A stretch of 60,046 nucleotides of DNA from Cloacimonetes bacterium UBA5284 (GTDB taxonomy: Bacteria; Cloacimonadota; Cloacimonadia; Cloacimonadales; Cloacimonadaceae), in contig DHSO01000019.1 of the NCBI GenBank assembly GCA_002410505.1, positions 1 to 60,046 on the forward strand, read 5' to 3'. How positions within the stretch are numbered: position 1 is the first letter of the stretch; each line of letters starts with the position of its first letter. A program made the translations under genes and the position numbers. The notes below the pieces were generated by a model. It did not search any database and had not been told where the DNA came from. It saw nothing but the letters and a program-made list of their open reading frames with translations. Of the stretch, positions 24,520 to 33,986 are shown one piece after another.

Positions 24520-26082
24520 ATGAAAATAATGAAAATACTTTGGGTCGACGACGAGATCGATCTGTTAAAACCATTCGTGCTCTTTTTGGAAGAGCGTAAC
24601 TATACAGTAGATACATGCAACAACGGTGCCGACGCCATCGAAAAAGTGGTGGAGAACAAATATGACCTCGTAATCCTGGACGAAATGATGCCCGGTCTGG
24701 ACGGCCTGGCTACTCTGCAGGAAATCAAACGTATCAACAACGCTATCCCGATTGTGATGGTAACCAAAAGCGAAGAAGAAGGCTTGATGAACAAGGCCAT
24801 AGCCTCGCAGATATCGGACTACCTCATCAAACCTATCAACCCCTCTCAGATCATCATGGCGATCAAGAAAATCTTCCAGGCGGATGAGATTCGGGCAAAC
24901 GAGATCGGTCAGCAATACTCGCAGTATGTGGCCAAGCTCAATCAACGCCTATTCGCGAATCCAAACTGGGATGAATGGGGCGAAATCTACCGAGAGATGG
25001 CGCTATGGGAATTGCGTATCGACGAGGTCAATGACGATGGCCTGAGGCAGACTCATTTTCTGGAAAAGCGGAATTGCAATACCGAATTCACCAGCTATGT
25101 GGAGCGAAACTACAAAGATTGGTTGCGGACGGACGAACGTCCCAATCTGAGTTTCGACCTCATATCGCAGTATGTGGCACCCCATTTTGAAGCCAATGTG
25201 CCTATCTACTTCATTATCATAGATTGTATGCGTCTGGATCAATATATGGCGATTCAGCCTTACATCCAGGAACTGTTTGAGGAAGAGTTGGATCTGTATT
25301 TCTCGATCCTGCCTACCGCCACGCCATATTCCAGAAATTCCATCTTCAGCGGGCTCTTGCCCATCGATATCGCCAAGCGTTTCCCGGAGTACTGGGTAAA
25401 TTCTTCCGAGATGGACAACAGCCGCAATCGCAATGAACATCAGCTGTTGGACGAGCATATCGCGGAGCTTGGCTACAAACTGGACCCCAGCTCCAAATAT
25501 GTGAAAATCTTCAATATGGAAGAAGGTAATTTCGTATTGCGCAAGATTGAAACATGGAACAAGGAAAACCTCATCGTCCTGGTCTACAACTTCCTGGATC
25601 TGCTGGCTCATCACCGCTCGCGCGATCAGATTTTGCAAGAAACCATTCCGCACGAAGAAGGTCTGCGCGCTTTCACCAAGCATTGGTTCCTGCATTCCAG
25701 CCTCTACGAAGCACTGAAGCAGATAGCCAAACAGGACGCCGTCGTGGTTATCTCCACAGATCACGGCTCCATCAAAGTGAACCGTGCTACTCAAGTGATT
25801 GGAGATCGAGATACCAGTGCCACTGTTCGCTACAAGGAAGGCAAGAACCTCACTGCCAACGACCGGCACGCGCTTTACGTGAAAAAGCCCGTGGACTTTG
25901 GCTTACCTTCAAAGAGCATTGTGGACAACTTCATCTTTGCCAAGGATGATTACTATTTTGTGTATCCCAATAGCTATCATCAATATCAGCGCCAATACAA
26001 CGGCACTTTCCAGCACGGCGGAGTATCTATGGAAGAGATGATTTTGCCCATTGCTACCTGTCGCAGTAAAAAGAAAAAATAG
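24520..26082 (+). CDS. porX: PorX-type response regulator with PglZ phosphatase-fold output domain
   Basis: The 520-residue protein has a receiver domain (about 1-125) with acidic pocket Asp10/Asp11 and phospho-acceptor Asp54 (VILDEMMPG). A helical linker follows, then an alkaline-phosphatase-superfamily PglZ domain (about 215-515). Metal-site segments are visible: FIIIDCMRLDQY, TATPYSRNSIFSG with the likely Thr nucleophile, and ISTDHGS. This matches PorX of Bacteroidota, which works with the PorY kinase and controls type IX secretion. No PorY gene is in the window. PorV-like and FlgD-like proteins elsewhere in the window fit such a system. Confidence 0.9.
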   Translation: MKIMKILWVDDEIDLLKPFVLFLEERNYTVDTCNNGADAIEKVVENKYDLVILDEMMPGLDGLATLQEIKRINNAIPIVMVTKSEEEGLMNKAIASQISDYLIKPINPSQIIMAIKKIFQADEIRANEIGQQYSQYVAKLNQRLFANPNWDEWGEIYREMALWELRIDEVNDDGLRQTHFLEKRNCNTEFTSYVERNYKDWLRTDERPNLSFDLISQYVAPHFEANVPIYFIIIDCMRLDQYMAIQPYIQELFEEELDLYFSILPTATPYSRNSIFSGLLPIDIAKRFPEYWVNSSEMDNSRNRNEHQLLDEHIAELGYKLDPSSKYVKIFNMEEGNFVLRKIETWNKENLIVLVYNFLDLLAHHRSRDQILQETIPHEEGLRAFTKHWFLHSSLYEALKQIAKQDAVVVISTDHGSIKVNRATQVIGDRDTSATVRYKEGKNLTANDRHALYVKKPVDFGLPSKSIVDNFIFAKDDYYFVYPNSYHQYQRQYNGTFQHGGVSMEEMILPIATCRSKKKK

Positions 26083-26090
26083 GAGGGATA

Positions 26091-26993
26091 ATGTATCTCT
26101 CAAATCTTCTGGATGCCAGGGCTATCGTGCATGAAAGACGTGTTCTCACCAAAGAACATGTCTATGGCATGCTGGTAGAGCGAATCTGCAAACACAACCA
26201 ACTACCGGTTTGTGGCGACAAGCTGATCCGATTGATTCTGGCGCGGGACGAACAGAGCAGTACCGCCTATCCAACGGGGATCGCCATCCCGCACATTCGC
26301 ATGGAAGGTTTTAAAGACACCGTGATCGCGATGGCTTTTATGCAAAATCCCCTGGATTATGAGGGCACAAAAGTTAATTGGGTATGCCTCATTATCTCGG
26401 ATAAAAGCTCGTCAAACCTGTATCTGAACTTAGTGGCAGCGCTGCTGAAGATATCCAGAGATACAGCTTTTGTGAGCCAGCTAATGAGTGCCCACGATGG
26501 CTTGCAGGTAGTTCATCGCTTCAAAAACCCCGAAATTCAGTTGAAAAAAGAGATCACTCTCTCCGATATAATGATTACGGATGTGGTAAAGGTGCGCCCG
26601 GACGCTTATTTGAGTGAATTGAGCAAAGCGCTGTTTAGTCGCAAACTGTCTTTCGTCCCGGTAGTAAATGAAAATGACATCTATCTTGGGGAAGTCAGCA
26701 TTATGGACTTCCTCAAAGTAGGTGTGCCAGACTATCTGATGATGCTGGACAACATTAGTTTCCTAAGTTCATACGAACCTCTGGAAAGGCTGTTTGAGCA
26801 GGAAGATATCCTGGCCGTGAAAGACATCATGCAAAGTGATACCGAATATCTGAGCCCGGCGGCTTCCATCCCCGAAGTTGTCTTTATGATGACCCAAAAG
26901 CAAAAGCGCTTCTATTCGGTTGTGGATGACAGCGGCAAGCTGGTGGGCGTAGTTTCGGCGATGGACATCTTCAGGAAAGTGATAAAGGCATAG
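26091..26993 (+). CDS. PTS EIIA-like domain fused to two CBS domains
   Basis: The 300-residue protein begins with a fructose/nitrogen-type EIIA domain (about 1-150). Its phospho-accepting histidine is His68 in TGIAIPHIR. A pair of CBS motifs follows (about 158-215 and 240-298), the second ending 'GVVSAMDIFRKV'. CBS pairs usually bind adenine nucleotides. No other PTS protein (EI, HPr, EIIB, EIIC) is present in the window. The gene is directly followed, 7 bp on, by an NhaD-type transporter, so it is probably a regulatory subunit for ion transport rather than sugar uptake. AGGAGG precedes the ATG. Confidence 0.88.
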   Translation: MYLSNLLDARAIVHERRVLTKEHVYGMLVERICKHNQLPVCGDKLIRLILARDEQSSTAYPTGIAIPHIRMEGFKDTVIAMAFMQNPLDYEGTKVNWVCLIISDKSSSNLYLNLVAALLKISRDTAFVSQLMSAHDGLQVVHRFKNPEIQLKKEITLSDIMITDVVKVRPDAYLSELSKALFSRKLSFVPVVNENDIYLGEVSIMDFLKVGVPDYLMMLDNISFLSSYEPLERLFEQEDILAVKDIMQSDTEYLSPAASIPEVVFMMTQKQKRFYSVVDDSGKLVGVVSAMDIFRKVIKA

Positions 26994-27000
26994 AGACAAA

Positions 27001-28281
27001 ATGACTTTGATGCTTGTCGCACTCGCCATTTTCGGCGTCACCTACCTGCTGATTATCACCGAATGGATCAACAAAATGCTGGCCGCTCTGATGGGTGGCT
27101 TTGCTATAGTGCTTACCGGCATCGTGCATCAGGAGATAGCCTTTGCCGCAATCGACTGGAACGTGATATTCTTCCTGATCGGGATGATGTTGGTGATCTC
27201 TGTGATGCGTCAGACCGGGCTGTTCATGTATCTGGCCATCCGCATAGCCAAGATGGCAAAAGGCAGGCCTTTGTCCATCATGGTTTTGATGTATCTGCTC
27301 ACAACTTTTATCAGCGCATTTATGGGTAGTGTAACCACCATCATGATCCTGGTACCCATCGTGCTTTTGATCGCCAGCGAACTGAAGATCACGCCTGTGC
27401 CCTTCATTATCACCATGGTGATAGGCTCAAACGCCGGCGGTGCTGCCACCATGATCGGTGATCCGCCAAACATCTTGATCGGTAGTGCTACAGATTACAA
27501 TTTCATGGATTTCTTGCTGAATCTCACGCCACCTGTGCTGATTATCACTATATTCTCGGTTGGCCTGATCTGGCTGCTCTATCGCAAGGGCATGCATGTC
27601 TCCAATGAGAATCGCGCCAAGTTGATGAGTTACAACGAACACAACCTGATCAAGAATAAAAAACTGCTCTATATCAGCCTCATCACTCTTGTGGTGATGC
27701 TCACAGCCTTTTCACTGCAAGGGGTAATGCACTTTGAAACTGCCACCATCGCCATGAGCGCGGGACTCTTTCTGCTGGTGATTTCAGACCGTAAAAAGGT
27801 GGAACACATCCTCGCCAGCGATGTGGATTGGGTAACCATCTTCTTCTTCATGGGCCTCTTTATGATTGTGGAATCGCTGGTGGAAACGGGCTTTATCAAT
27901 ATGATTGCCGAAGGAGTGATGAAAGTAACACACGGCGAACCTCGCTCCACTTCGATGGTAATCCTCTGGGTATCGAGCGTCTTCAGCGCCGTGATCGACA
28001 ACGTCCCCTTTGTAGCCGCGATGATCCCCGTGCTGGAACGCTTGAGCACTCTGATCGGAAAACCCGATATGATGCCCCCCATCTGGTGGTCATTGGCGCT
28101 GGGCACCTGTCTCGGAGGGAACGGCACCCTGATCGGAGCAAGCGCCAATATCGTAGCCGTGGGCATCGCAAACCGCAACGGCTTTCACATCAGCTTCAAA
28201 GAATACACCAGAATCGGCGTAGTCTTTACCTTGAGCGCTATCATCGTCAGCACTATTTATATCTTGCTGCGCTATTATTAG
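27001..28281 (+). CDS. NhaD/ArsB-type ion transporter (ion transporter superfamily)
   Basis: The 426-residue membrane protein has about 11 hydrophobic helices. It carries the family signature IGDPPNILIGSA (about 156-167) and a second half-repeat signature near 'DNVPFVAAMIP' and 'GGNGTLIGASANIVAVG'. These fit the NhaD Na+/H+ antiporter / ArsB-like / P-protein group; substrate cannot be told from sequence alone. There are no arsenic genes nearby, so sodium-proton exchange or organic anion transport is more likely. It follows the EIIA-CBS gene by 7 bp. Confidence 0.88.
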   Translation: MTLMLVALAIFGVTYLLIITEWINKMLAALMGGFAIVLTGIVHQEIAFAAIDWNVIFFLIGMMLVISVMRQTGLFMYLAIRIAKMAKGRPLSIMVLMYLLTTFISAFMGSVTTIMILVPIVLLIASELKITPVPFIITMVIGSNAGGAATMIGDPPNILIGSATDYNFMDFLLNLTPPVLIITIFSVGLIWLLYRKGMHVSNENRAKLMSYNEHNLIKNKKLLYISLITLVVMLTAFSLQGVMHFETATIAMSAGLFLLVISDRKKVEHILASDVDWVTIFFFMGLFMIVESLVETGFINMIAEGVMKVTHGEPRSTSMVILWVSSVFSAVIDNVPFVAAMIPVLERLSTLIGKPDMMPPIWWSLALGTCLGGNGTLIGASANIVAVGIANRNGFHISFKEYTRIGVVFTLSAIIVSTIYILLRYY

Positions 28282-28485
28282 AAATGCTTCGAGCTCAGAA
28301 TCCCAATATAAAGGACTTGGCTTGCGCAATTGATCCCGATACAGATTATCGGCCCGCACGCCTGTACGGTTTCCCCCGGGACGCGCGATAACTCTATACA
28401 AAACAGAAGCGAAAATGGCAATAAACAATACAATTACCCTAGTCACTCAAAAAAAGCTTGCCAAAAGTAGCCTAATTTGTTTTTA

Positions 28486-28500
28486 GGTTATTATATAACC
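28486..28500. repeat. Short palindrome upstream of the 28521 lipoprotein gene
   Basis: GGTTAT-TAT-ATAACC is a perfect 6-bp inverted repeat located 20 bp before the ATG of the next gene. It could be an operator or a mRNA hairpin near the ribosome site. The remaining 28282-28485 holds nothing I can support. Confidence 0.3.
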
Positions 28501-28520
28501 CTTATGAGGACGGATATCAA

Positions 28521-29225
28521 ATGAAACGGCTTGCAATATGCATTCTGGCGGTTTTTACGCTGTTTGGATGCGTGCACTATGATGAAGAGCTCTGGCTGCA
28601 TCGAGACGGCTCAGGCAAGGCGAAGCTACGCTTGATCAATCGTTCACCCTACGAGAATACCGAGGAGATTTTGCGCAAAGCTGATCTCCCGGGGATCAGC
28701 CTCGAAAGCTACAACGTTAGTCGTCAGGGTCAAAACGTGATCTACGATATTGTCTTCAAATTCAAAGATATAGAATCTTTCAACAATGTGAACGACCAGC
28801 TCGGGGCCGCTGATTTCTGGGGCAAAATAACCCTGAACAAAGAGCCAGGCCGCCGCATCACCTTCAAACGCAGAATCGCACTAGGCAGCCAGGAAAACGA
28901 CGACGAGCTGGAAAGCATTTTCAGCCAAAACCAGGGAGTACACCCGGTGTGGAACTACAAACTACACGTTCCCTGGAAGATCGTGAATAGCAATGCCTTG
29001 CCGGAAAACATCGATGTGAAAGGCAAAAGCATCTCTTGGAGCTACGATACCGCGCAGATGTGGAACACCCACGAATTTATGACTGCGGACTTTCGCAAAG
29101 CCCTGCCCTGGTTTGTCTTTGTGATCGGCTTCATCGGCATTGTCCTCATCGCCTTTGTTATCTTCTGGCTATTTCGGATCAGCCGAAAATCCCACCTTTT
29201 GGAGCGCTTGAAGCACCATTCCTAA
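28521..29225 (+). CDS. Lipoprotein with C-terminal membrane helix (LppM/DUF3153-like)
   Basis: The 234-residue protein has a lipobox LFGC (Cys17), a beta-rich domain (about 18-190: 'ELWLHRDGSGKAKLRLI', 'NVIYDIVFKFKDIESFN'), and a membrane helix near the C-terminus (about 193-217) followed by a basic tail. This layout resembles LppM/DUF3153 proteins. Being anchored at both ends would put the domain in the periplasm with its C-terminal tail in the cytosol. Its stop overlaps the convergent polA stop by 3 bp, so there is no room for a terminator. Function unknown. Confidence 0.65.
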   Translation: MKRLAICILAVFTLFGCVHYDEELWLHRDGSGKAKLRLINRSPYENTEEILRKADLPGISLESYNVSRQGQNVIYDIVFKFKDIESFNNVNDQLGAADFWGKITLNKEPGRRITFKRRIALGSQENDDELESIFSQNQGVHPVWNYKLHVPWKIVNSNALPENIDVKGKSISWSYDTAQMWNTHEFMTADFRKALPWFVFVIGFIGIVLIAFVIFWLFRISRKSHLLERLKHHS

Positions 29226-31984
29226 TGGGCTTCAAACCAGTTTTTTCCCACTCCGATATCTACCACCAGTCTCACGACTCCGGCATATTCTGAGGGCATG
29301 GCACCCTCCATCCCTTTCTGTACCAAGTCTGTGGCCTTATCCACATAGTCCTTGCTCACTTCAAATACCAGTTCATCATGAACCTGCAAAATCATCTTGA
29401 TTCGCTCGTCATCCCTAATCTCGGCGTGAATGCTCAACATCGCGCGCTTGATGATGTCCGCGGCACTGCCCTGAATAGGCATGTTTACTGCCACCCTTTC
29501 CGCTTCACTCTGGATGCCTTTATTTTTGCTGTGGATACCGGGAAGATCCAGCACTCTGCCAAAAATCGTGCGAGCCTGCCCCTCCGCTTGAGCTTGTGCG
29601 ATGCAATTTGCCCGATAATCCCGGATCGAAGGGAATTGCGCGAAATAGCTCTCTATCATGGTTTTGGCCTCTGTCTGACTGATGCTTAAGTCCCGTGCCA
29701 ATTTCCTGGCACCCATGCCATATAAAAGCCCAAAATTGATGGTTTTCGCCGCCCGGCGCTGCTCGTCACTCACCTGCCCGATGGAAATGGAATTGATCTG
29801 GGCAGCAGTCTGACGATGAATATCCACATTGTCTTTGAAAGCCTGAATCAGCACCTTATCCCCGCTCATCAATGCCAGCAGCCTGAGCTCGATTTGTGAA
29901 TAATCCGCCGCCAAGATCACGCGGCTATCATCTGCCGTCACAAAGGCTTTGCGGATTTCTCTGCCGATCTTGGTTCGGATCGGGATATTTTGCAAATTGG
30001 GGTTTGTGGAAGACAGCCGTCCCGTGGAGGCAACGCACTGGTTGAAAGAAGAATGAATGCGCCCGGTATGGGGATTCACCAGCTTTGGCAGCGCGCTTAC
30101 ATAGGTACTTTCCAGCTTCACCATCTGGCGATATTCAATTATCTTTTGCGCGATCTCATATTCCTCGGAAAGAGCTTCCAACACGCTGTTATCTGTAGAA
30201 TAGCCGCTTTTGGTTTTCTTCTTTGAGGGCAAGCCCAGCTCTTCAAACAGTAGCTTTGCCAATTGTTGTGTACTGTTCAGGTTAAATTCATAACCCGCGG
30301 CTTTATACAAATCGTCGCTGAGGCTTTTGATCTGGATATTCAGATTATGTGAGATGTCTGATAATATCTTTTCATCGATGCTCACACCGTTGTCTTCCAT
30401 CTTCATCAGAACCGGCAAGAGCGGAAGATCCATCCGGTAAAACACATCCCGGGCAGGGCTTTTGGCCAGGCGCGGCACATAAATCTCACGCAGCTGGAAT
30501 GCTGCCCAGGCATCTTCTGCGGCATAAAAACAGGCATCGTCTTGAGACACAAGATCGAAGCTGATCTGCTTTTTGCCTTTACCGATGAGTTCCTGGATGG
30601 GCATCATTTTGTAATCCAATTCCTTGCGAGCACATTCATCTAGGGAAAGGTTGAAACTTCCGGCATCCAGGATGTAGGCAGCTATCATGGTATCAAAAAA
30701 CTTCTTTGGAACTTCAAAGCCATAAGGTCTGAGCACCATGAAGTCGTATTTGAGGTTGTGTCCAATTATCTCCTTACCTTGCAGCGCCTTAAACAATTCA
30801 CTCAGGGTCTTTTCCGGGGGCAGATTATCCTCCATCTGATGCCCCAAGGGCAAGTAATAGGCTTTTTGAGGCTGCAGACACAGGGATATTCCCACCAGTT
30901 TTGCCTGTCTGGCATCCAGAGAATCCGTCTCTGTATCCAGGCTCACCACCTTGGCGGCAGCCAGCTCTTGCAGCAAGCTGCTCATTGTATTCCGATCTAT
31001 TTTTACCGCTTCAAAGGGAGCTGTAGATCCACTATCGGGCCGGGCTTTTTCCTCTTCTTTCGCTGCCGGGACCACAAAGATGTCAGCTTGCTCTTCCTGA
31101 AGGCTTTCCGCCGGCTTATCAGCTTCGATGCGCGCCTCGATCTTACGCTGTAAACTGGTGATTTCATAGCGCTTCAGCAAGGGTAAAGCCTCTTTCAGAC
31201 GGGAGGCATCAAAAGAGAGCTCTCCGGATGCCGGCATGGGGAGATCGGCATCGCGCACAATGCGTGCCAGATGTTGGGAGAGAAAGGCGTTTTCCTTGTT
31301 TTCTTCCAGTTTCTTGCGATACTTGAGCTCCACATCTTCCAGCTGCTTATAGATACTCGCCAGGCTCTCGAATTCTTGCAAAAGCTTTGTGGCAGCGACG
31401 GGGCCGATTCCGCGCACTCCGGGGATGTTGTCCGAGCTATCGCCTACCAGTGCCAGATAATCGACAAATTGCTGCGGATGCACGCCATATTTTTCGTACA
31501 CTGCCCCGGCATCCATGATGCGATCTTTCATGGGATCATACATCACTGCAGTCTCGTCCACCAATTGGCAATAATCCTTGTCGCTGGTTACATACACAAT
31601 ATCGAAGCTCCGGCAAAACCGTGCTCCCATGGTACCCAGAGCGTCGTCCGCTTCATAGCCGTCCGCTCCAACTTGCGGTACATTGATGAGGCGGAAAAAT
31701 TCATACACAGGCTCGATCTGACTTTGCAGATCATCCGGCATCGGGGGACGATTGGCTTTGTAAGCCTCATAATCCTGATGTCTGAAGGTAGGCGCTTTAC
31801 GATCAAAAGCTATGGCCACATGCGCGGCATCCATCTTGTCCACGAGTGTGATGAAGGAATTCAGAACACCAAAGATGGCGGAGGTGTTTTCCTGTTTGCT
31901 GTTGATTAGCGGATTGCGAATGAAGGCAAAGTAAGCACGATACAAGAGTGCCGTGCCGTCGATCAGATACAGTTTTTCTTTCAT
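29222..31984 (-). CDS. polA: DNA polymerase I
   Basis: The 920-residue enzyme has three parts: 5'-3' exonuclease (about 1-290), 3'-5' exonuclease (about 325-515) and polymerase (about 540-920). The proofreading domain looks active, with DTETDSL, IGHNLKYDF and YAAEDAW. Polymerase motifs are ADYSQIELRLLA (A), RRAAKTINFGLLYGMG (B) and QVHDELVFEV (C). I chose ATG 31984 (MKEKLYLIDGTALLYR), with a GGTGG site before it; a TTG 9 codons upstream is possible. It repairs DNA and removes primers. Confidence 0.96.
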   Translation of the reverse strand: MKEKLYLIDGTALLYRAYFAFIRNPLINSKQENTSAIFGVLNSFITLVDKMDAAHVAIAFDRKAPTFRHQDYEAYKANRPPMPDDLQSQIEPVYEFFRLINVPQVGADGYEADDALGTMGARFCRSFDIVYVTSDKDYCQLVDETAVMYDPMKDRIMDAGAVYEKYGVHPQQFVDYLALVGDSSDNIPGVRGIGPVAATKLLQEFESLASIYKQLEDVELKYRKKLEENKENAFLSQHLARIVRDADLPMPASGELSFDASRLKEALPLLKRYEITSLQRKIEARIEADKPAESLQEEQADIFVVPAAKEEEKARPDSGSTAPFEAVKIDRNTMSSLLQELAAAKVVSLDTETDSLDARQAKLVGISLCLQPQKAYYLPLGHQMEDNLPPEKTLSELFKALQGKEIIGHNLKYDFMVLRPYGFEVPKKFFDTMIAAYILDAGSFNLSLDECARKELDYKMMPIQELIGKGKKQISFDLVSQDDACFYAAEDAWAAFQLREIYVPRLAKSPARDVFYRMDLPLLPVLMKMEDNGVSIDEKILSDISHNLNIQIKSLSDDLYKAAGYEFNLNSTQQLAKLLFEELGLPSKKKTKSGYSTDNSVLEALSEEYEIAQKIIEYRQMVKLESTYVSALPKLVNPHTGRIHSSFNQCVASTGRLSSTNPNLQNIPIRTKIGREIRKAFVTADDSRVILAADYSQIELRLLALMSGDKVLIQAFKDNVDIHRQTAAQINSISIGQVSDEQRRAAKTINFGLLYGMGARKLARDLSISQTEAKTMIESYFAQFPSIRDYRANCIAQAQAEGQARTIFGRVLDLPGIHSKNKGIQSEAERVAVNMPIQGSAADIIKRAMLSIHAEIRDDERIKMILQVHDELVFEVSKDYVDKATDLVQKGMEGAMPSEYAGVVRLVVDIGVGKNWFEAH

Positions 31985-32111
31985 GTTTTCCACCACCAGG
32001 TATTTCTTCAAGGATTCGCGATGTGCCGGCGACCTTTGTTCAATGCTGAATATGCTTTAGCTTTTGTAAAGGAAAATCTTCCCACCGCCTTCACTCCCTG
32101 ATGCTCAAGCT

Positions 32112-32185
32112 GTGCCGAAGCTGATATAAAGGCGTTATCTTCCGGTGCTCACCCGATGATAACGCCTTTATATCGGCATCGGCAC
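32112..32185. repeat. Long inverted repeat (cruciform-prone) between polA and the Xer gene
   Basis: A perfect 17-bp inverted repeat, arm GATATAAAGGCGTTATC (32123-32139) and its complement at 32158-32174, surrounds an 18-base spacer. After a 4-base mismatch on each side the symmetry resumes for 7 bp: GTGCCGA (32112-32118) and TCGGCAC (32179-32185). The spacer contains TCCGGTGC, which can pair instead with GCACCGGA at 32183-32190. No U tract follows on either strand, so it is not an ordinary terminator. Confidence 0.8.
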
Positions 32186-32248
32186 CGGATGAAGTACAGA
32201 GCAAGAATCGTCTGCCCTCTTTGAAATACGCGGCTTCTGCCCGGCACG

Positions 32249-33139
32249 CTATTCTCCGCTGCGGGGATGCCCTTTTTCATAGGCTTCTTTGATCTGTTCC
32301 AAAGTGAGATGAGTGTATTTCTCTGTGGTGGAGAGCTTTGAGTGGCCCAATAGTTCCTGTATGGCCCGCAAATCTGCGCCCCGTGCCAGCAGATGGGTGG
32401 CAAAAGAATGGCGGATAGTGTGCGGCGAAAAGCCCTTTTCCCGGGCGATCAGATCCATATAGTGGCTCAAGATTGTGTTTAGCTGCCTGCGATCGAAGTC
32501 TTTCCCGCTTTTGGTGAGGAATACCTTTGTGGAGCTGTCTTCATGTGCCAGAAGCTCTCTTTTTCCCAGATACTGTTTCAGAGCATCCAATGCCTTTGAT
32601 CCGAAGGGAATCACTCTTTGTTTATTGCCCTTTCCCATCACCCGAATCACCCGGCGGCGAAAATCGACATCTTCCAGTTTCAGATTTGCCAACTCCATCA
32701 AACGCAGGCCACAGCTATAGAGCAGCTCCAGCATCGCCAGATTGCGCACACCGAAGATATCGCTTGTATCCGGGATCCTCATCAGCAGTGCCATTTCCTC
32801 TTCGCTGAAAACCTTTGCTAGGGGTATTTCAAATTTGGGGCGGCGAATCCTGCGCATCGGATTGTCGCTTCTAATCCCTCGTATTTTCAGAAATATGAAC
32901 CATGAATTCAACGCGGCTAGTTTGCGGGAAAGGCTGCGGTTACAATTCGGCAATTCGGAGAGCCATTGCAAGAACGCGCGGATGTGCAGCGCTTGGATAT
33001 CGCGGGGATCTTCCAGGTGGAAAGACTCCTTTAAAAAGCCGGCAAATTGCTCCAGATCACTCTGATAGGCATCCAGAGTGTTGAGGCTCTTGCCGTCCAA
33101 TTTCAGGTATTGCCTGTGTTCGGATATCCACTCTTGCAT
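32249..33139 (-). CDS. xerD: Tyrosine recombinase XerC/XerD
   Basis: I start at ATG 33139 (MQEWISEHRQYL), with AAGGAG 9 bp upstream. The 296-residue protein has a SAM-like core-binding domain (about 5-90) and a catalytic domain (about 105-290). The catalytic set is complete: Arg in CGLRLMELANL, Lys in MGKGNKQRVIP, HxxR in HTIRHSFATHLL, His in LLGHSKLSTTEKY, and Tyr in TEKYTHL. Length and features fit a chromosomal Xer protein for dimer resolution rather than a phage integrase. XerC and XerD cannot be told apart here. Confidence 0.9.
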   Translation of the reverse strand: MQEWISEHRQYLKLDGKSLNTLDAYQSDLEQFAGFLKESFHLEDPRDIQALHIRAFLQWLSELPNCNRSLSRKLAALNSWFIFLKIRGIRSDNPMRRIRRPKFEIPLAKVFSEEEMALLMRIPDTSDIFGVRNLAMLELLYSCGLRLMELANLKLEDVDFRRRVIRVMGKGNKQRVIPFGSKALDALKQYLGKRELLAHEDSSTKVFLTKSGKDFDRRQLNTILSHYMDLIAREKGFSPHTIRHSFATHLLARGADLRAIQELLGHSKLSTTEKYTHLTLEQIKEAYEKGHPRSGE

Positions 33140-33230
33140 TCGATAAAGCTCCTTAAGCGCTGATAAACACATTTTTTGCTTGCCTTATTCCTTGTCTATA
33201 GAAAACTTGCTCAAGCATAGTGGAGGTATT

Positions 33231-33986
33231 ATGAACCAACATATAGATAGCAGCGCCAGTATGGGAGCGGATGTAAAAATCGGCTTCAATACAGTGATAT
33301 TGGAAAACGTGACAATTGGTGACAACTGCCTGATCGGCCACAATGTGGTGATTCATCCCGGCAGCATTATTGGCGACAATGTGCGTATCGACGACAACGT
33401 GATAATCGGCAAAAAGCCGCTTTCTTCTCCCCGCAGCATCTTTAAGGTTCCACAAAACCTTGCTCCGGCAAAGATCGGCAGTTTTTGCCAGATCGGGGCA
33501 AATGTAGTGATATATGTGCAATCTGAGATCGGCGAACGCAATTTGATCGCGGATCTTGCCACCATCCGCGAAAATGTGAAAATTGGTAAGCTAAATATCA
33601 TCGGTCGCAATGTGACTATCGAAAACTATGTTGAGATAGGAGATCGCAACAAATTTGAGACCAATTCATATATAACGGCGTATTCGAAGATAGAGGATTA
33701 CTGCTTTGTTGCCCCCTGCGTGGCCACCAGTAACGACAACTATATGGCTCGCGATAAAGAACGCTTCAATCACTTCAAAGGCATCACCATGAGAAGCGGT
33801 GCCCGCATCGGAGTGAATGCCACAATCCTGCCCGGAAAGACCATCGCCACAGACGGCACAGTAGCCGCAGGCGCGGTTGTGACCAGAGATGTGGATGAGG
33901 GCAAGATAATGCTGGGGAATCCCGCCAAAGCCTTCCGTGATGTGCCCGAGACCCAACTGTTAAAAAACAATATGGATAAACAATGA
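33231..33986 (+). CDS. Left-handed beta-helix acyl/acetyltransferase (sugar-modifying)
   Basis: I start at ATG 33231 (MNQHIDSSASMGADVKIG), with GGAGG 5 bp upstream. The 251-residue protein is built from hexapeptide repeats ([IV]-G-x4) from about residue 8 to 220 and ends in the 'GNPAKAFRDVP' motif common to WbpD/WbbJ-type nucleotide-sugar N-acetyltransferases. The insertion with 'TSNDNY' and 'HFKGI' fits that group. It overlaps the GT2 gene by 4 bp. Likely role: acetylation of a sugar used for surface glycans. Confidence 0.85.
   Translation: MNQHIDSSASMGADVKIGFNTVILENVTIGDNCLIGHNVVIHPGSIIGDNVRIDDNVIIGKKPLSSPRSIFKVPQNLAPAKIGSFCQIGANVVIYVQSEIGERNLIADLATIRENVKIGKLNIIGRNVTIENYVEIGDRNKFETNSYITAYSKIEDYCFVAPCVATSNDNYMARDKERFNHFKGITMRSGARIGVNATILPGKTIATDGTVAAGAVVTRDVDEGKIMLGNPAKAFRDVPETQLLKNNMDKQ

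Noticed and set aside
25003..25869. Minus-strand open frame of 288 codons inside porX
   Set aside because: It is antisense to a well supported gene and has no recognisable product.
26091..26993. Part of a sugar phosphotransferase system
   Set aside because: No EIIB, EIIC, EI or HPr gene lies in the window, and the CBS domains and adjacent ion transporter point to regulation.
32112..32185. dif site for the neighbouring Xer recombinase
   Set aside because: A dif site is about 28 bp with 11-bp arms and a 6-bp core; the arm and spacer lengths here do not fit.
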